Of a stretch of 64,000 bases of DNA, positions 16,538 to 24,622 are shown piece by piece; position 1 is the stretch's first letter; every line of letters starts with the position of its first letter. Made by a program: the position numbers and the translations under genes. The notes beneath the pieces were generated by a model. The model saw only the letters and a list, made by a program, of their open reading frames with translations. It was not told where the DNA came from and searched no databases. This DNA is from JBBIIC01 sp037446725 (GTDB lineage: Bacteria; Actinomycetota; Coriobacteriia; Anaerosomatales; SLCP01), in NCBI GenBank assembly GCA_037446725.1, contig JBBIIC010000004.1, forward strand, positions 168,036 through 232,035, written 5' to 3'.

Positions 16538-18228
16538 GAACGTCCCCGGTGACGTGACACATCGCGGGGCTGCGTCGGCGTGGCGTGCCACATGAGCCGG
16601 ACGAACGCCGATGCGATCGACGGGTCGAACTGTCCGCCCGCCTCGAGTTCGACGTGGCGGAGGGCCGCATGGTGGCCGAGGGCAGGCTGGTATGGTCTGC
16701 CCGTAATCATCACCTCGTACGCGTCGGCGATGGCGATGATCCGCGCCTCGATCGGTATCCCCTCTCCCGCCAGGCCGTCGGGGTAGCCCTCTCCGTCCCA
16801 GCGTTCGTGGTGATGACGAACCCACGGCAGCACCTCGTCGATGCTGGCAGACCGGAGGATCTGTTCGCCGAGCACAGGGTGCTCCTCGATGCGCTCTCGC
16901 TCTGACGGGGCGAGAGGGTACGGGTGCTTGAGGAGCCGATCGTCGACGGCAAGCTTGCCGACGTCGTGCAGGAGAGCCGCCGTTTCCACCAGTGCCGCCC
17001 GCTCCTCCGAGAACCCTATCTCGCGCGCGAGGTCTCTCGCAATCTGGGCAACGAGTCGGGAGTGGTCGGGTGCGTGAGGGTCGCGTGCGTCGACCGCCGC
17101 GGCGAGCGCTCGCACGGTCGCCAGGTGCTCGCCCTTCCGGATCCGCTCGAGGCGATCGACGGGGTCGAGCACGTGGGCTCCTTCCGCCTCGTCGTACACG
17201 CGCACGCGGGCGCCCCCGGCGGCGCGGGCCCATTCGCGCGCGCTGAGCGCTTTGCGCAACACCTCTTCGGCCTGGGTACCGTGCACCGGGGCACAGGCGA
17301 CGCCCACTGAGACCGATACGGCCAAGGCGCCGAATCGCACGCTGCTCTCGACCTCGCTCAGCAGCCGGCCGGCGACCGCGGCCCCCTCTTCGGGCCCTAT
17401 CCCCCCCATTACGATCACAAAGTCATCGTCGCCGAAGCGATAAGCCGTTCCTCTCCGGCGTACAACGGCGGTGATGGCCTCAGCCACGTGGCCGACCAGC
17501 CGGTCCGCCTCGTGCCGACCCCCGAGCTCGCTCATCCGCCTGAAACCGTCGATGTCGGCCGCGATCAAGCAGACACTGTCCTCCCGGCCAGCCACCAGAC
17601 CCAGCGCCGCGGACTGGAACGCACGAAGATTCGCGAGCCCCGTAAGCCTGTCTGTCACCGACTGCCTGAACAGATACGAGCTCTCGAGCGTCCCGAGCCA
17701 GCTCCTGAGGGCAAGGAGCGCCACCAGCACCACGGCTGACGCGAGGTAGAAGCGCGTCTCCGCGGTCGACGGAGCCGTCGCCGCAAACCAGACGAGGTGG
17801 GGCGCCGCTATCGTGACGAGCGCGAGGTAGACCGGCGCCAACCAGCCCGGCCACCGGCCGATCGGCGCGGAGTACGTCCGTATCGGAGCGTGCGACTCAT
17901 GCTCGGTAAGCCGATGGACCGCGGCCACGAACAGCAGATAGAAGCCGCTCATGAACAGGTAGTCCACGACCGAGTCGCTCGGCGCAAGCACCACGGTCTC
18001 CTGCCGGGCGACGAACCACCACGGCCAGAGGGCAAGCCCCACGCTGTAGATGGTCAGACTCGCGACGAACAGACGTTCCCACGGCTTCCACCTCCCGACC
18101 TTCCACCCCACCACCACGGCCAGGGCCCCATGACGAGCGTCACACTGACGACCGGATACGCAGCGGCGACCAGCATCATCCCGATCGACGCGTACGGGAG
18201 TTCGGCGAAGAGAGGACGGACCAACCAC
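16534..18228 (-). CDS. Degenerate GGDEF plus HD-GYP protein, main fragment of a frameshifted gene
   Basis: This frame encodes membrane helices, a diguanylate-cyclase-like domain and an HD-GYP phosphodiesterase domain. Where GGDEF is expected it has FGDDDF, so the cyclase domain is probably inactive or only binds GTP. The HD-GYP part is complete: HDVGK and HHERWDGEGYPDGL are present, consistent with cyclic-di-GMP hydrolysis. Homology begins only near 18105 (VGRWKPWERLF); the preceding residues of this frame are unrelated because the true N-terminus lies in another frame (18054-18692). One missing G in the GGGG run near 18110 would restore a 719-residue protein. Its stop overlaps korB. Confidence 0.8.
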   Translation of the reverse strand: MVGPSSLRRTPVRVDRDDAGRRCVSGRQCDARHGALAVVVGWKVGRWKPWERLFVASLTIYSVGLALWPWWFVARQETVVLAPSDSVVDYLFMSGFYLLFVAAVHRLTEHESHAPIRTYSAPIGRWPGWLAPVYLALVTIAAPHLVWFAATAPSTAETRFYLASAVVLVALLALRSWLGTLESSYLFRQSVTDRLTGLANLRAFQSAALGLVAGREDSVCLIAADIDGFRRMSELGGRHEADRLVGHVAEAITAVVRRRGTAYRFGDDDFVIVMGGIGPEEGAAVAGRLLSEVESSVRFGALAVSVSVGVACAPVHGTQAEEVLRKALSAREWARAAGGARVRVYDEAEGAHVLDPVDRLERIRKGEHLATVRALAAAVDARDPHAPDHSRLVAQIARDLAREIGFSEERAALVETAALLHDVGKLAVDDRLLKHPYPLAPSERERIEEHPVLGEQILRSASIDEVLPWVRHHHERWDGEGYPDGLAGEGIPIEARIIAIADAYEVMITGRPYQPALGHHAALRHVELEAGGQFDPSIASAFVRLMWHATPTQPRDVSRHRGRS

Positions 18229-18692
18229 CGGTAGACGAAGACGTAGGGCAGAGCCATCGAGATGAGCACGTCGATGTAGAACCGCATGCGCACCGCGAAC
18301 GGTTCCGAACCAAATCGCGTGAACGTCACGAGAATCCCGAAGAACGCGATGACTGCACCGGCGTACAACAGGAGAACCGGATGAGGAATGGGCGGGCCGA
18401 GCGGGCCGATCGCCAGGACCGTGTAGACGAAGTTGATCTCGCCGACGAGAATCAGGGCCACCGCGACGGCGAGCAAAGTCCTGAACCGACGTTCGTCCGC
18501 GCGGACTCGCAGCGCTGCGATGGTGCTGCCCGCAAGCGCAATCATGATGGGGACCAGTGACAGAACGAACGAGGCAACCACCTCACCGCGCGGGCTGAGC
18601 ATGGTGAAGGACAGCCGGGCTACCCCCAGCGCCACCAGCCCGACCCATGCCGCCGGTCGGGCGATCCGCGGGCCGAAGGGCGCTCCGCTCAC
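18054..18692 (-). pseudogene. N-terminal membrane-sensor fragment of the same frameshifted GGDEF/HD-GYP gene
   Basis: A 212-residue frame with several membrane helices (for example LSFTMLSPRGEVVASFVLS and LLLYAGAVIAFFGILVTF). GTG 18692 overlaps the stop of the upstream paralogue as GTGA. Protein-like sequence continues to about GPWPWWWG; beyond that the frame is junk and stops, while the next frame picks up homologous membrane sequence. Together the two pieces match the length and layout of the upstream paralogue. Either a real one-base deletion in a G-run or a sequencing error explains it. Confidence 0.7.
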
Positions 18693-19888
18693 AGGGCGTC
18701 ACCCCGGTAGGCCGACTCGTCGATCGGGGATTCCGCGCAGACCGCGAGCAGCGCCTCGACGACGTCCGGATCGTACGCGGCGCCGAGGTTCTGGTCGAGC
18801 TCCTGCAGTGCCGCGGCCATGGAGAGCGCCGGCCTGTCGGGACGTCCGGCCACCATACACTCGAAGGCGTCGCATGCCCCGAGGATCCTCGCAGCGAGCG
18901 GGATGCCGCTGCCGGCAAGGCCGTCGGGATACCCGCATCCGTCCCATCGCTCGTGGTGGGCGCGGATCGCCGGCGCGATGCGCCGCAGGGCGGAAGCCTC
19001 GACGATCCGCGCGCCGATGACAGGATGCTCGCGGTAGCGCGCCTCCTCTGCTCGAGAGCGAGGACCCCGCTTTGTCAGCACTTCGTCAGGAAGGCTTGTC
19101 TTGCCGATGTCGTGCAGCAACGCCGCGAACTCGACATCGCGTAGCGCCAGAAACGACATCCCGAGCCGCTCCGCGACCCGGGCCGCGAGCGCAGACACGT
19201 TGCGCGAGTGATAGCGGGTGGCCGGATGACGCTCCTCCAGAGCCATGGACACCGCAAGCAGGACCTCAAGTTCCATCCTCTCCCCCGCGCTCGTGGCGCG
19301 CGCGGAAGCATCGAAGACGTCGACCGTCTCGGCGGCGTAGGGCACGACGGAGCCCATGTCGTGCGCCTTGGCCCAGTTCTGCGCGGCATAAGCCTTCGTG
19401 ATCAGGTCTCTCAACCGCGTCGAGTCCTGCGGACAGGTGGCCACCCCCCACGACGCGACGATCGGCAGTCCGGTACTCGTGACGACCCCCGCGACGGCCG
19501 TTCTCATCTGCTCGGCCCGGGACGGGGCCTGCTCGGGTCCCACGCCGTCAAGGATCACGGCGAACTCGTCACCGCCGAGCCTGCCCACCGTACAATCCTG
19601 CCCGGCGACCTCCCGCAGCGCGGCAGCGAACGCTTTCACGATCCGATCGCCCTCAGCACGACCGTAGAGCGTGTTGAGGCGACCGAGCCCGACCAGATCG
19701 ATCACGATCACCGACACCGGTTGCCCGTATCGCTCCCAGAGGCGCACCGAGTCTCCCAACCGCGCGCTGAGTGTCGGCAGGTCGGGCAGTCCCGTCATCG
19801 GATCGGTTCCCGCTCTGTGCCTCAGCTGACCCGATTCGAGGGCGTCGATCAGGGTCCTCGCGGCGAGTGCGGTACCCGCGATCACCAT
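18689..19888 (-). CDS. GGDEF plus HD-GYP cyclic-di-GMP enzyme, catalytic fragment of second paralogue
   Basis: A 399-residue frame. The cyclase domain carries an intact LGGDEFAVILDG motif (about residue 105) and DPMTGLPDL at its start, so diguanylate cyclase activity is plausible. The HD-GYP domain follows with HDIGK and HHERWDGCGYPDGL, so the same protein could make and break cyclic-di-GMP. The ATG at 19888 lies within a membrane-helix region (NLVTMVIAGTALAAR) and is unlikely to be the native start; homologous transmembrane sequence continues upstream in other frames (19882-20124 and 20072-20842). It may still be translated as a truncated protein. Confidence 0.8.
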   Translation of the reverse strand: MVIAGTALAARTLIDALESGQLRHRAGTDPMTGLPDLPTLSARLGDSVRLWERYGQPVSVIVIDLVGLGRLNTLYGRAEGDRIVKAFAAALREVAGQDCTVGRLGGDEFAVILDGVGPEQAPSRAEQMRTAVAGVVTSTGLPIVASWGVATCPQDSTRLRDLITKAYAAQNWAKAHDMGSVVPYAAETVDVFDASARATSAGERMELEVLLAVSMALEERHPATRYHSRNVSALAARVAERLGMSFLALRDVEFAALLHDIGKTSLPDEVLTKRGPRSRAEEARYREHPVIGARIVEASALRRIAPAIRAHHERWDGCGYPDGLAGSGIPLAARILGACDAFECMVAGRPDRPALSMAAALQELDQNLGAAYDPDVVEALLAVCAESPIDESAYRGDAL

Positions 19889-20124
19889 CGTGACGAGGTT
19901 GACGGCGGCGGGCTCCGAAGCGAGTCGCCTGTGCGTATGGCCGACACACCGAGCAGCGGGATGGCGCCGAGAAGCACCGTCGGCGCGAGAGCGCTGTGCG
20001 GCATCCGTTCAGACAATCCGGGGGGCGCTCCCGTCCCGGCGACGGATCCGGTCACCGCAACAGTGTGAAGCTCATAGACGCCCGCCATGAAGATGAGATA
20101 GTAGCTCGCCAGGAAGATGATCAC
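19882..20124 (-). pseudogene. Out-of-frame middle segment of second GGDEF/HD-GYP gene
   Basis: This frame supplies the missing membrane segment, with VIIFLASYYLIFMAGVYEL, which aligns with the paralogue's DYLFMSGFYLLFVAAVHRL. An extra C near 20164-20166 would move the N-terminal frame into it, and a missing G near 19915 would move it back. The two indels cancel, so the span 20842-18689 is exactly 718 codons. Confidence 0.6.
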
Positions 20125-20842
20125 CGACGCGATCTCGGCGGACTGCGTTCCGGAGTCGGCACTGGGCGCACCATTTCGGCCACAGCATCACGGCCAGACC
20201 GTGAAGCGCCAGACCCGCCGCAAGGACACGGCTCGGCAGGCGATCGAGGGCGCCCGTTCGGCCGAACACGTTGAGGAGTGACACGCAGACGAGGACGAGG
20301 CCGACGTGTACGTACGCTGTCTCCAGGGCGGTGTTCACCGTCGCGCCCGAAGCGACGTCCCTGAACCGCCAGAGCACCGCATTGAGCGCAGCGTACGAGA
20401 TCGCAAGCAGGCCGATGACGTCGAAGACGCTCCGTGCGCTCGCGAAGCGCGATGAACGCGAGGAGGCGTAGAGAATGACCGGAGCAAGGAGGAACGTGAC
20501 GGCACCCATCGTCTTCAGCACGTCGGCGACCGTCAGCCCGGTCTGGCCACGGACGTCGACCACCACCTGATGCCAACTGAGGACGGTCTCGCCCACGGCG
20601 ACGATGCAGCCGGCGATGGCAAGAAGTCCCCAGGTCCATCGCCCGATGCGATCGTCCTTGCTCCGCCAGACGGCCACCATCGTCGCAGCACTCAGCCAGG
20701 CGACCGTCAGAAACACGAGTTCGCTCGCAGTTAAGGCGATGCTCCGAATCGGGTCTGATCTGAGCAGCGCGAAGAGTGCCACCGAGACGGGCAGCCCCCA
20801 CCACAGCAACGACAGCCGAAAGCGGCCAAAGACGGATGTCAT
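20072..20842 (-). pseudogene. N-terminal membrane-sensor fragment of second GGDEF/HD-GYP gene
   Basis: This frame encodes an N-terminal multi-helix membrane region, starting MTSVFGRFRLSLLWWGL at ATG 20842; GTG 20923 would add 27 poorly conserved residues. A possible -10 TAGAAT lies at 20907-20912, which favours the later start. Sequence similarity to the downstream paralogue includes the LWPKW motif (LWPWW in the other), after which this frame loses meaning and stops. The intact gene would span 20842-18689 and encode a sensor with seven or more helices joined to GGDEF and HD-GYP domains. Confidence 0.65.
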
Positions 20843-20978
20843 CGGTCCATCGGGCCCCCCACCCGCGACTCGCCGCACGGAGCGCACCGCCGCCCCCCAT
20901 GAGCGAATTCTAGCCGATGACACGCGCGGGGGTCGGCGAGGGCGGGCTCACTGCCGCCTGCGCGATGCGATTCGGCCC

Positions 20979-22196
20979 TCAGATCAGCCCGAGCTCGTCG
21001 CCTGCTTCGGCGAAAGCTGCGAGAGCGCGATCGATGTCCTCTTCGGTGTGCGTCGCCATGAGACAGGTTCGCAGCCGGTCCATACCCCGAGGCACGGCCG
21101 GGTGGACGATCGGACAGACGAAGATGCCGCGATCGAAGAGCACCCTCGTGAGGTCCATCGTGAGGGCCTCGTCTCCGACGAGCACGGGGACGACGCACGT
21201 CGTCGAGTCCATCGTGTCCCACCCCTGAGCCTTCAGGCCCTCGGCGTAGCGCCGGGTGACCTCATGGAGACGGGTGACGCGCTCCGGCTCGTCATCGATG
21301 ACGTCGAACGCGGCGATCGCGGCCGCGCTCTGCGCAGGTGGCAGGGCAGCCGAGAAGATGAACGGGCGCGACATGTGGCGCTGGTAGTCCACGATCTCGC
21401 GGGAGGCCGCCAGGTAGCCGCCCACCGACGGGATGGACTTGGACAGTGTGCCCATCTTCAGATCGATCGAGCCGACCATGTCGAAGTGCTCCTCGACCCC
21501 GTGGCCGGTCGCGCCGAGTGAACCGATCGAGTGCGCTTCGTCGACCATGAGACGCGCGCCGTAGCGGTCGCACAGCGCGCGCGTAGTGGGCAGGTCCATG
21601 ATGTCGCCGTCCATCGAGAAGACCGAGTCGGCCACCACGAGGACCGTGGCGTACTCGCCCGCCGCCTTCTCGAGGAGCTTCTCGAGGTGCTCCATGTCGT
21701 TGTGCCGGTAGGTGCGCCACTTGGCCCCCGAGAGGAGGCAGCCGTCGACGATCGAGGCGTGGTCGAGCTTGTCCATCAGGACGAGGTCGCCGGGGCCGAC
21801 GAGGCCGGTGATTATCGCGACATTGGCCACGTACCCGCTCGAGTACACGCACGAGTCCTCACGTGAGGTGAACGCGGCGATCCTGGCCTCGAGGCGCTCG
21901 TGCAGGTCGGTGGTGCCGGTCAGTAGCCGCACACCACCCGCACCAGTGCCGTAGACATCGATGGCCTCCTTGGCTGCGGCCTCGATACGCGGGTGACCGA
22001 TAAGACCCAGGTAGCTGTAGGACGCCAGCTGCACCATCTCCCGGCCGTCCGCCATCATGACGGTGTGATTCGTACGCCCGACGGTGGGCTGCAGGTAGAA
22101 GTAGCGGTCCGCCGCTTCGATCGCGGCACGGCGCGCGGCGAACTGGGTAACGCGCTCTGAGATGCCGTCATGCAGCAGGGTGGCGGAGTCCGTCAT
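20979..22196 (-). CDS. Alpha-oxoamine synthase family PLP enzyme (BioF/Kbl/serine palmitoyltransferase-like)
   Basis: About 405 residues of fold-type I aminotransferase. Conserved blocks: the glycine-rich GTGAGGVRLLTGTTDLHERLE, DKLDHASIVDG, DEAHSIGSLGATGHG with the cofactor aspartate, and GTLSKSIPSVGG with the PLP lysine. The family condenses an amino acid with an acyl-CoA, releasing CO2. The precise pair (glycine and acetyl-CoA, alanine and pimeloyl-CoA, or serine and palmitoyl-CoA) is undecided. No tdh, bio or sphingolipid genes are nearby, so I give no symbol. ATG 22196 has GAGGGG upstream. A promoter-like site with repeated TGTACA lies 50-75 bases before the start. Confidence 0.87.
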   Translation of the reverse strand: MTDSATLLHDGISERVTQFAARRAAIEAADRYFYLQPTVGRTNHTVMMADGREMVQLASYSYLGLIGHPRIEAAAKEAIDVYGTGAGGVRLLTGTTDLHERLEARIAAFTSREDSCVYSSGYVANVAIITGLVGPGDLVLMDKLDHASIVDGCLLSGAKWRTYRHNDMEHLEKLLEKAAGEYATVLVVADSVFSMDGDIMDLPTTRALCDRYGARLMVDEAHSIGSLGATGHGVEEHFDMVGSIDLKMGTLSKSIPSVGGYLAASREIVDYQRHMSRPFIFSAALPPAQSAAAIAAFDVIDDEPERVTRLHEVTRRYAEGLKAQGWDTMDSTTCVVPVLVGDEALTMDLTRVLFDRGIFVCPIVHPAVPRGMDRLRTCLMATHTEEDIDRALAAFAEAGDELGLI

Positions 22197-22244
22197 GGGG
22201 AGGTCCCCTCTCTCATGTGTGACCGCGGCAGGCACTCGCGGACG

Positions 22245-22270
22245 GTGTACACAAAGTTGTACACACTATA
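22245..22270 (-). promoter_or_regulatory. Operator-like paired TGTACA sites next to a -10 element
   Basis: Two TGTACA hexamers (22246-22251 and 22258-22263) lie 12 bases apart, about one helical turn; the first is inside the 8-base palindrome GTGTACAC. On the reverse strand they lie directly downstream of TATAGT (22265-22270), a possible -10, so a bound protein would block the start of transcription of the PLP enzyme gene. No convincing -35 is visible. Confidence 0.5.
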
Positions 22271-22316
22271 CCCTACGCGGTCGCGCCGTGCGTGTGACAA
22301 TCCGCCGGGAAGGCGC

Positions 22317-23324
22317 TCAGAAGAACCCGGGAGTCTGTTCTTCGAGCAAACCCGATCTGATGACCTGCACGAACGTGTCGACGGGAAGCGACGTATCCCA
22401 GTTCCCGGTAGCCTTGGCCACGCCGTAGATGCCGACCCACACGCCCACGACGAGCAGCGGCCACACCCAGGCGGGGATGACCACCCGACGAGCCACGCGA
22501 GCGGTCAGACACCCCTCGACCGGGCACTCCCGGACGCAATCCATGCAGCCGTCACACTCGACCGCCCGCACGTCGTTCACGCGCTCGACGCTGACGAACG
22601 CATGGCAGACCTCGGTGCACCGATGGCAATGGATGCAGGTGGACTCCTCTCGCACGACCGTGCACGGGGAGGCCATGCCGAAGAGGCTGTAGAGCGCGCC
22701 GAGCGGACAGAGCCAGCGGCACCAGATAGGACCGAGCAACATGGAGAGCACGAAGGCGAGCGCGATGACCGCCATGAACACCGGCGAGAAGAAACCCTCG
22801 AGGATCTTGATGTCGGCCACCCACATGTACGGGAGCTCACGGAACCACAGGGCCTCGTCCAGAGACACCCGCGCGACAAACGCGAACGCCGCGAAGGCCA
22901 GGACATAGCGCACCGCCCGGCCGGCGATGTCGAGATACCGCGGCAGTCTGAGGTTGCGGCCCCCCATGAGCCGCCTGCCGAGAGCCGCGGCCACCTCCCA
23001 GACGGTGCCCAGTGGACAAATCCATCCGCAGAAGCCGCGCTTGAACAGCAACGACGTGAAGATAGCAGCGATGATGATGACGAGCCCGGCGGGCAGGATC
23101 GTGTCCCAGCCGCCCCCCTTGAGCCAGGCGAAGAAGCTCGTGAAGTGACCGACCGGAAGAATCCCGGCGACCGACTCGGGACGGGGCACGTACGGGCCGT
23201 TCCCGCGAGCCCACTCGGCGAACCGCCAGAGACTGACGCACGACCACACGAAGAACGCGAGAAACGCACCCTTGACCACCCAACGGCCGCTCAGGACGCG
23301 CACCACTCGTTCGATCGGTTCCAC
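22317..23324 (-). CDS. NapH/CcoG-like membrane polyferredoxin (4Fe-4S)
   Basis: A 335-residue protein with about five membrane helices and two CxxxCP-type motifs, FCGWICPLGT and WCRWLCPLGALYS, characteristic of NapH/NosR/CcoG-like proteins. A soluble segment carries two clusters: CIHCHRCTEVCH and CDGCMDCVRECP. It probably passes electrons between a quinol or membrane carrier and a soluble partner. No napG, nos or cco partner is adjacent, so its pathway is unknown. The gene stands alone: 120 bases separate it from the PLP enzyme gene and 140 bases from the divergent DJ-1 gene. Confidence 0.88.
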   Translation of the reverse strand: MEPIERVVRVLSGRWVVKGAFLAFFVWSCVSLWRFAEWARGNGPYVPRPESVAGILPVGHFTSFFAWLKGGGWDTILPAGLVIIIAAIFTSLLFKRGFCGWICPLGTVWEVAAALGRRLMGGRNLRLPRYLDIAGRAVRYVLAFAAFAFVARVSLDEALWFRELPYMWVADIKILEGFFSPVFMAVIALAFVLSMLLGPIWCRWLCPLGALYSLFGMASPCTVVREESTCIHCHRCTEVCHAFVSVERVNDVRAVECDGCMDCVRECPVEGCLTARVARRVVIPAWVWPLLVVGVWVGIYGVAKATGNWDTSLPVDTFVQVIRSGLLEEQTPGFF

Positions 23325-23464
23325 AGGTATCCCCTTCGATCGCGACGATCATGCCGGCCCGCGCCGGTTTCCCATGCCCTCCCATTCCGATCGGCTGCCG
23401 GCCGCGTCGCGATGGGCTGCGGGTATATTCTCACACGACACCCGTCGGAAGATGAGGAGTTCGC

Positions 23465-23974
23465 ATGAAGAACGTACTCATGGTGATAGCGCCCGAGACC
23501 TTCCGCGACGAAGAGTACTCGCACCCGAAAGAGGTGCTCGAGAACAGGGGTGCTCGCGTGGTGACGGCAAGCACACGACCGGGTCGGTGCATCGGCAAGC
23601 TTGGCACGGTCGCCGAGGCCACGCTCTCGGTCGCCGAGGCCGACGCGCTCGACTACCACGCTGTGGTGTTCGTCGGAGGCGCCGGATCGAAGGTGTTCTT
23701 CGATGACCCGTACGCGCAGGCGCTTGCCCGGGCAGCCCGTGTCAACAACCGCGTGCTGGCAGCCATCTGCGTCGCACCGTCGATCCTCGCGCGCGCCGGA
23801 CTGCTGAGCGGCTGGCCGGCGACGGCGTTCGAGAGCCAGAGGGAAGACCTCGAGAAGCACGGCGCGATCTGGACAGGGGACCCGGTCACCGCCGAAGGAC
23901 ACGTGATCACTGCGAACGGGCCCGAAGCGGCACGGGACTTCGGTATCGCCATCGCCGAAGCGCTCGGCATCTGA
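23465..23974 (+). CDS. DJ-1/PfpI family protein
   Basis: A 169-residue protein of typical DJ-1/ThiJ/PfpI length. The nucleophile-elbow cysteine is visible as C102 in AAICVAPSILA, with the upstream glutamate in the N-terminal region (ETFRDEEYSHP) and the VFVGGAGSK turn. Members act as chaperones, proteases, glyoxalases or redox sensors; which applies here is not clear. ATG 23465 follows GAGGAG. It is followed 16 bases later by a rubrerythrin gene, suggesting a two-gene oxidative- or carbonyl-stress unit. A TATATT at 23424-23429 may be its -10. Confidence 0.88.
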   Translation: MKNVLMVIAPETFRDEEYSHPKEVLENRGARVVTASTRPGRCIGKLGTVAEATLSVAEADALDYHAVVFVGGAGSKVFFDDPYAQALARAARVNNRVLAAICVAPSILARAGLLSGWPATAFESQREDLEKHGAIWTGDPVTAEGHVITANGPEAARDFGIAIAEALGI

Positions 23975-23990
23975 TGAAAGGGAGTGTCGC

Positions 23991-24530
23991 ATGAAGATGA
24001 TCCGCTGCCGCATCTGCGGCGAGGTCTACCTCGGCTCAGAGACACCGAGCCACTGTCCGTTCTGCGGAGCGCACCGGGAGTACCTGGTCGACGCTCCCGA
24101 GTATCCGGTCGACATCAATGACGTGCAGCTCACCGAGGTCGAGCGGGCCGATCTCGAATCAGCGATCGAGCTCGAACGCTCGAACGCTCGCTTCTACCTC
24201 GGTATGGCGCAGCACAAACAGGAGCACGTACTGTCCGCCGCCTACAAGCGGCTCGCCAAGATCGAGGCCGAGCACTGCGAACTGTTCTGCACGCTCGCCG
24301 ATGTCGACGAACCCGATGACCTGGGCACTCCGATGCCGGTCTCCGCCGACTGGTGCGCCAACATCGCCGAGTCGCTCGAGCGCGAGAAGCGAGCTTCCGC
24401 ACTCTACCGGACGTTCGCCGACCGGGCGACGAACGAGCGCATCCGCGAGGTCTTCGACGCGGTGAGCGCGGTTGAGGCCGACCACATCGCGTTCGACGGC
24501 GTCGCGTCGGACTACGCCGGCTGCAAGTAG
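23991..24530 (+). CDS. Rubrerythrin with N-terminal rubredoxin domain
   Basis: A 179-residue protein. Cysteines 6, 9, 22 and 25 (CRICG and CPFCG) form a rubredoxin-type iron site at the N-terminus, the reverse of classical rubrerythrin. A ferritin-like four-helix domain follows (about 45-175) with ligand motifs ESAIELERSNARFY, KIEAEHCELF, ESLEREKRASALY and AVEADHI. Such proteins reduce hydrogen peroxide in anaerobes using electrons passed through the rubredoxin site. ATG 23991 has a good AAAGGGAG site. It is co-directional with the DJ-1 gene and ends before a hairpin shared with the opposing ABC permease gene. Confidence 0.9.
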   Translation: MKMIRCRICGEVYLGSETPSHCPFCGAHREYLVDAPEYPVDINDVQLTEVERADLESAIELERSNARFYLGMAQHKQEHVLSAAYKRLAKIEAEHCELFCTLADVDEPDDLGTPMPVSADWCANIAESLEREKRASALYRTFADRATNERIREVFDAVSAVEADHIAFDGVASDYAGCK

Positions 24531-24565
24531 CCCCGGGGCTCACATCCGCGGCCAGCACGAGAGCG

Positions 24566-24594
24566 AGAGCCCGGGCGCACGCTGCCCGCGCTCT
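24566..24594. terminator. Candidate bidirectional terminator
   Basis: AGAGC-C-CGGGC pairs with GCCCG-C-GCTCT around a seven-base loop (24577-24583) with one mismatch. It lies between the converging rubrerythrin and ABC permease genes. There is no T-run on either strand, so intrinsic termination is uncertain. Confidence 0.4.
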
Positions 24595-24622
24595 GTGCGT
24601 CCAGTCGCGTGCGCGTCGCCCG

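Noticed and set aside
18054..18228. Programmed ribosomal frameshifting as the explanation for the split HD-GYP gene
   Set aside because: No slippery heptamer with downstream structure stands out, and the upstream paralogue has two compensating indels, which fits decay or error better.
22170..23468. 432-codon plus-strand frame across the polyferredoxin gene
   Set aside because: His/Arg/Glu-rich with no motifs; the minus strand carries clear cluster-binding cysteines.
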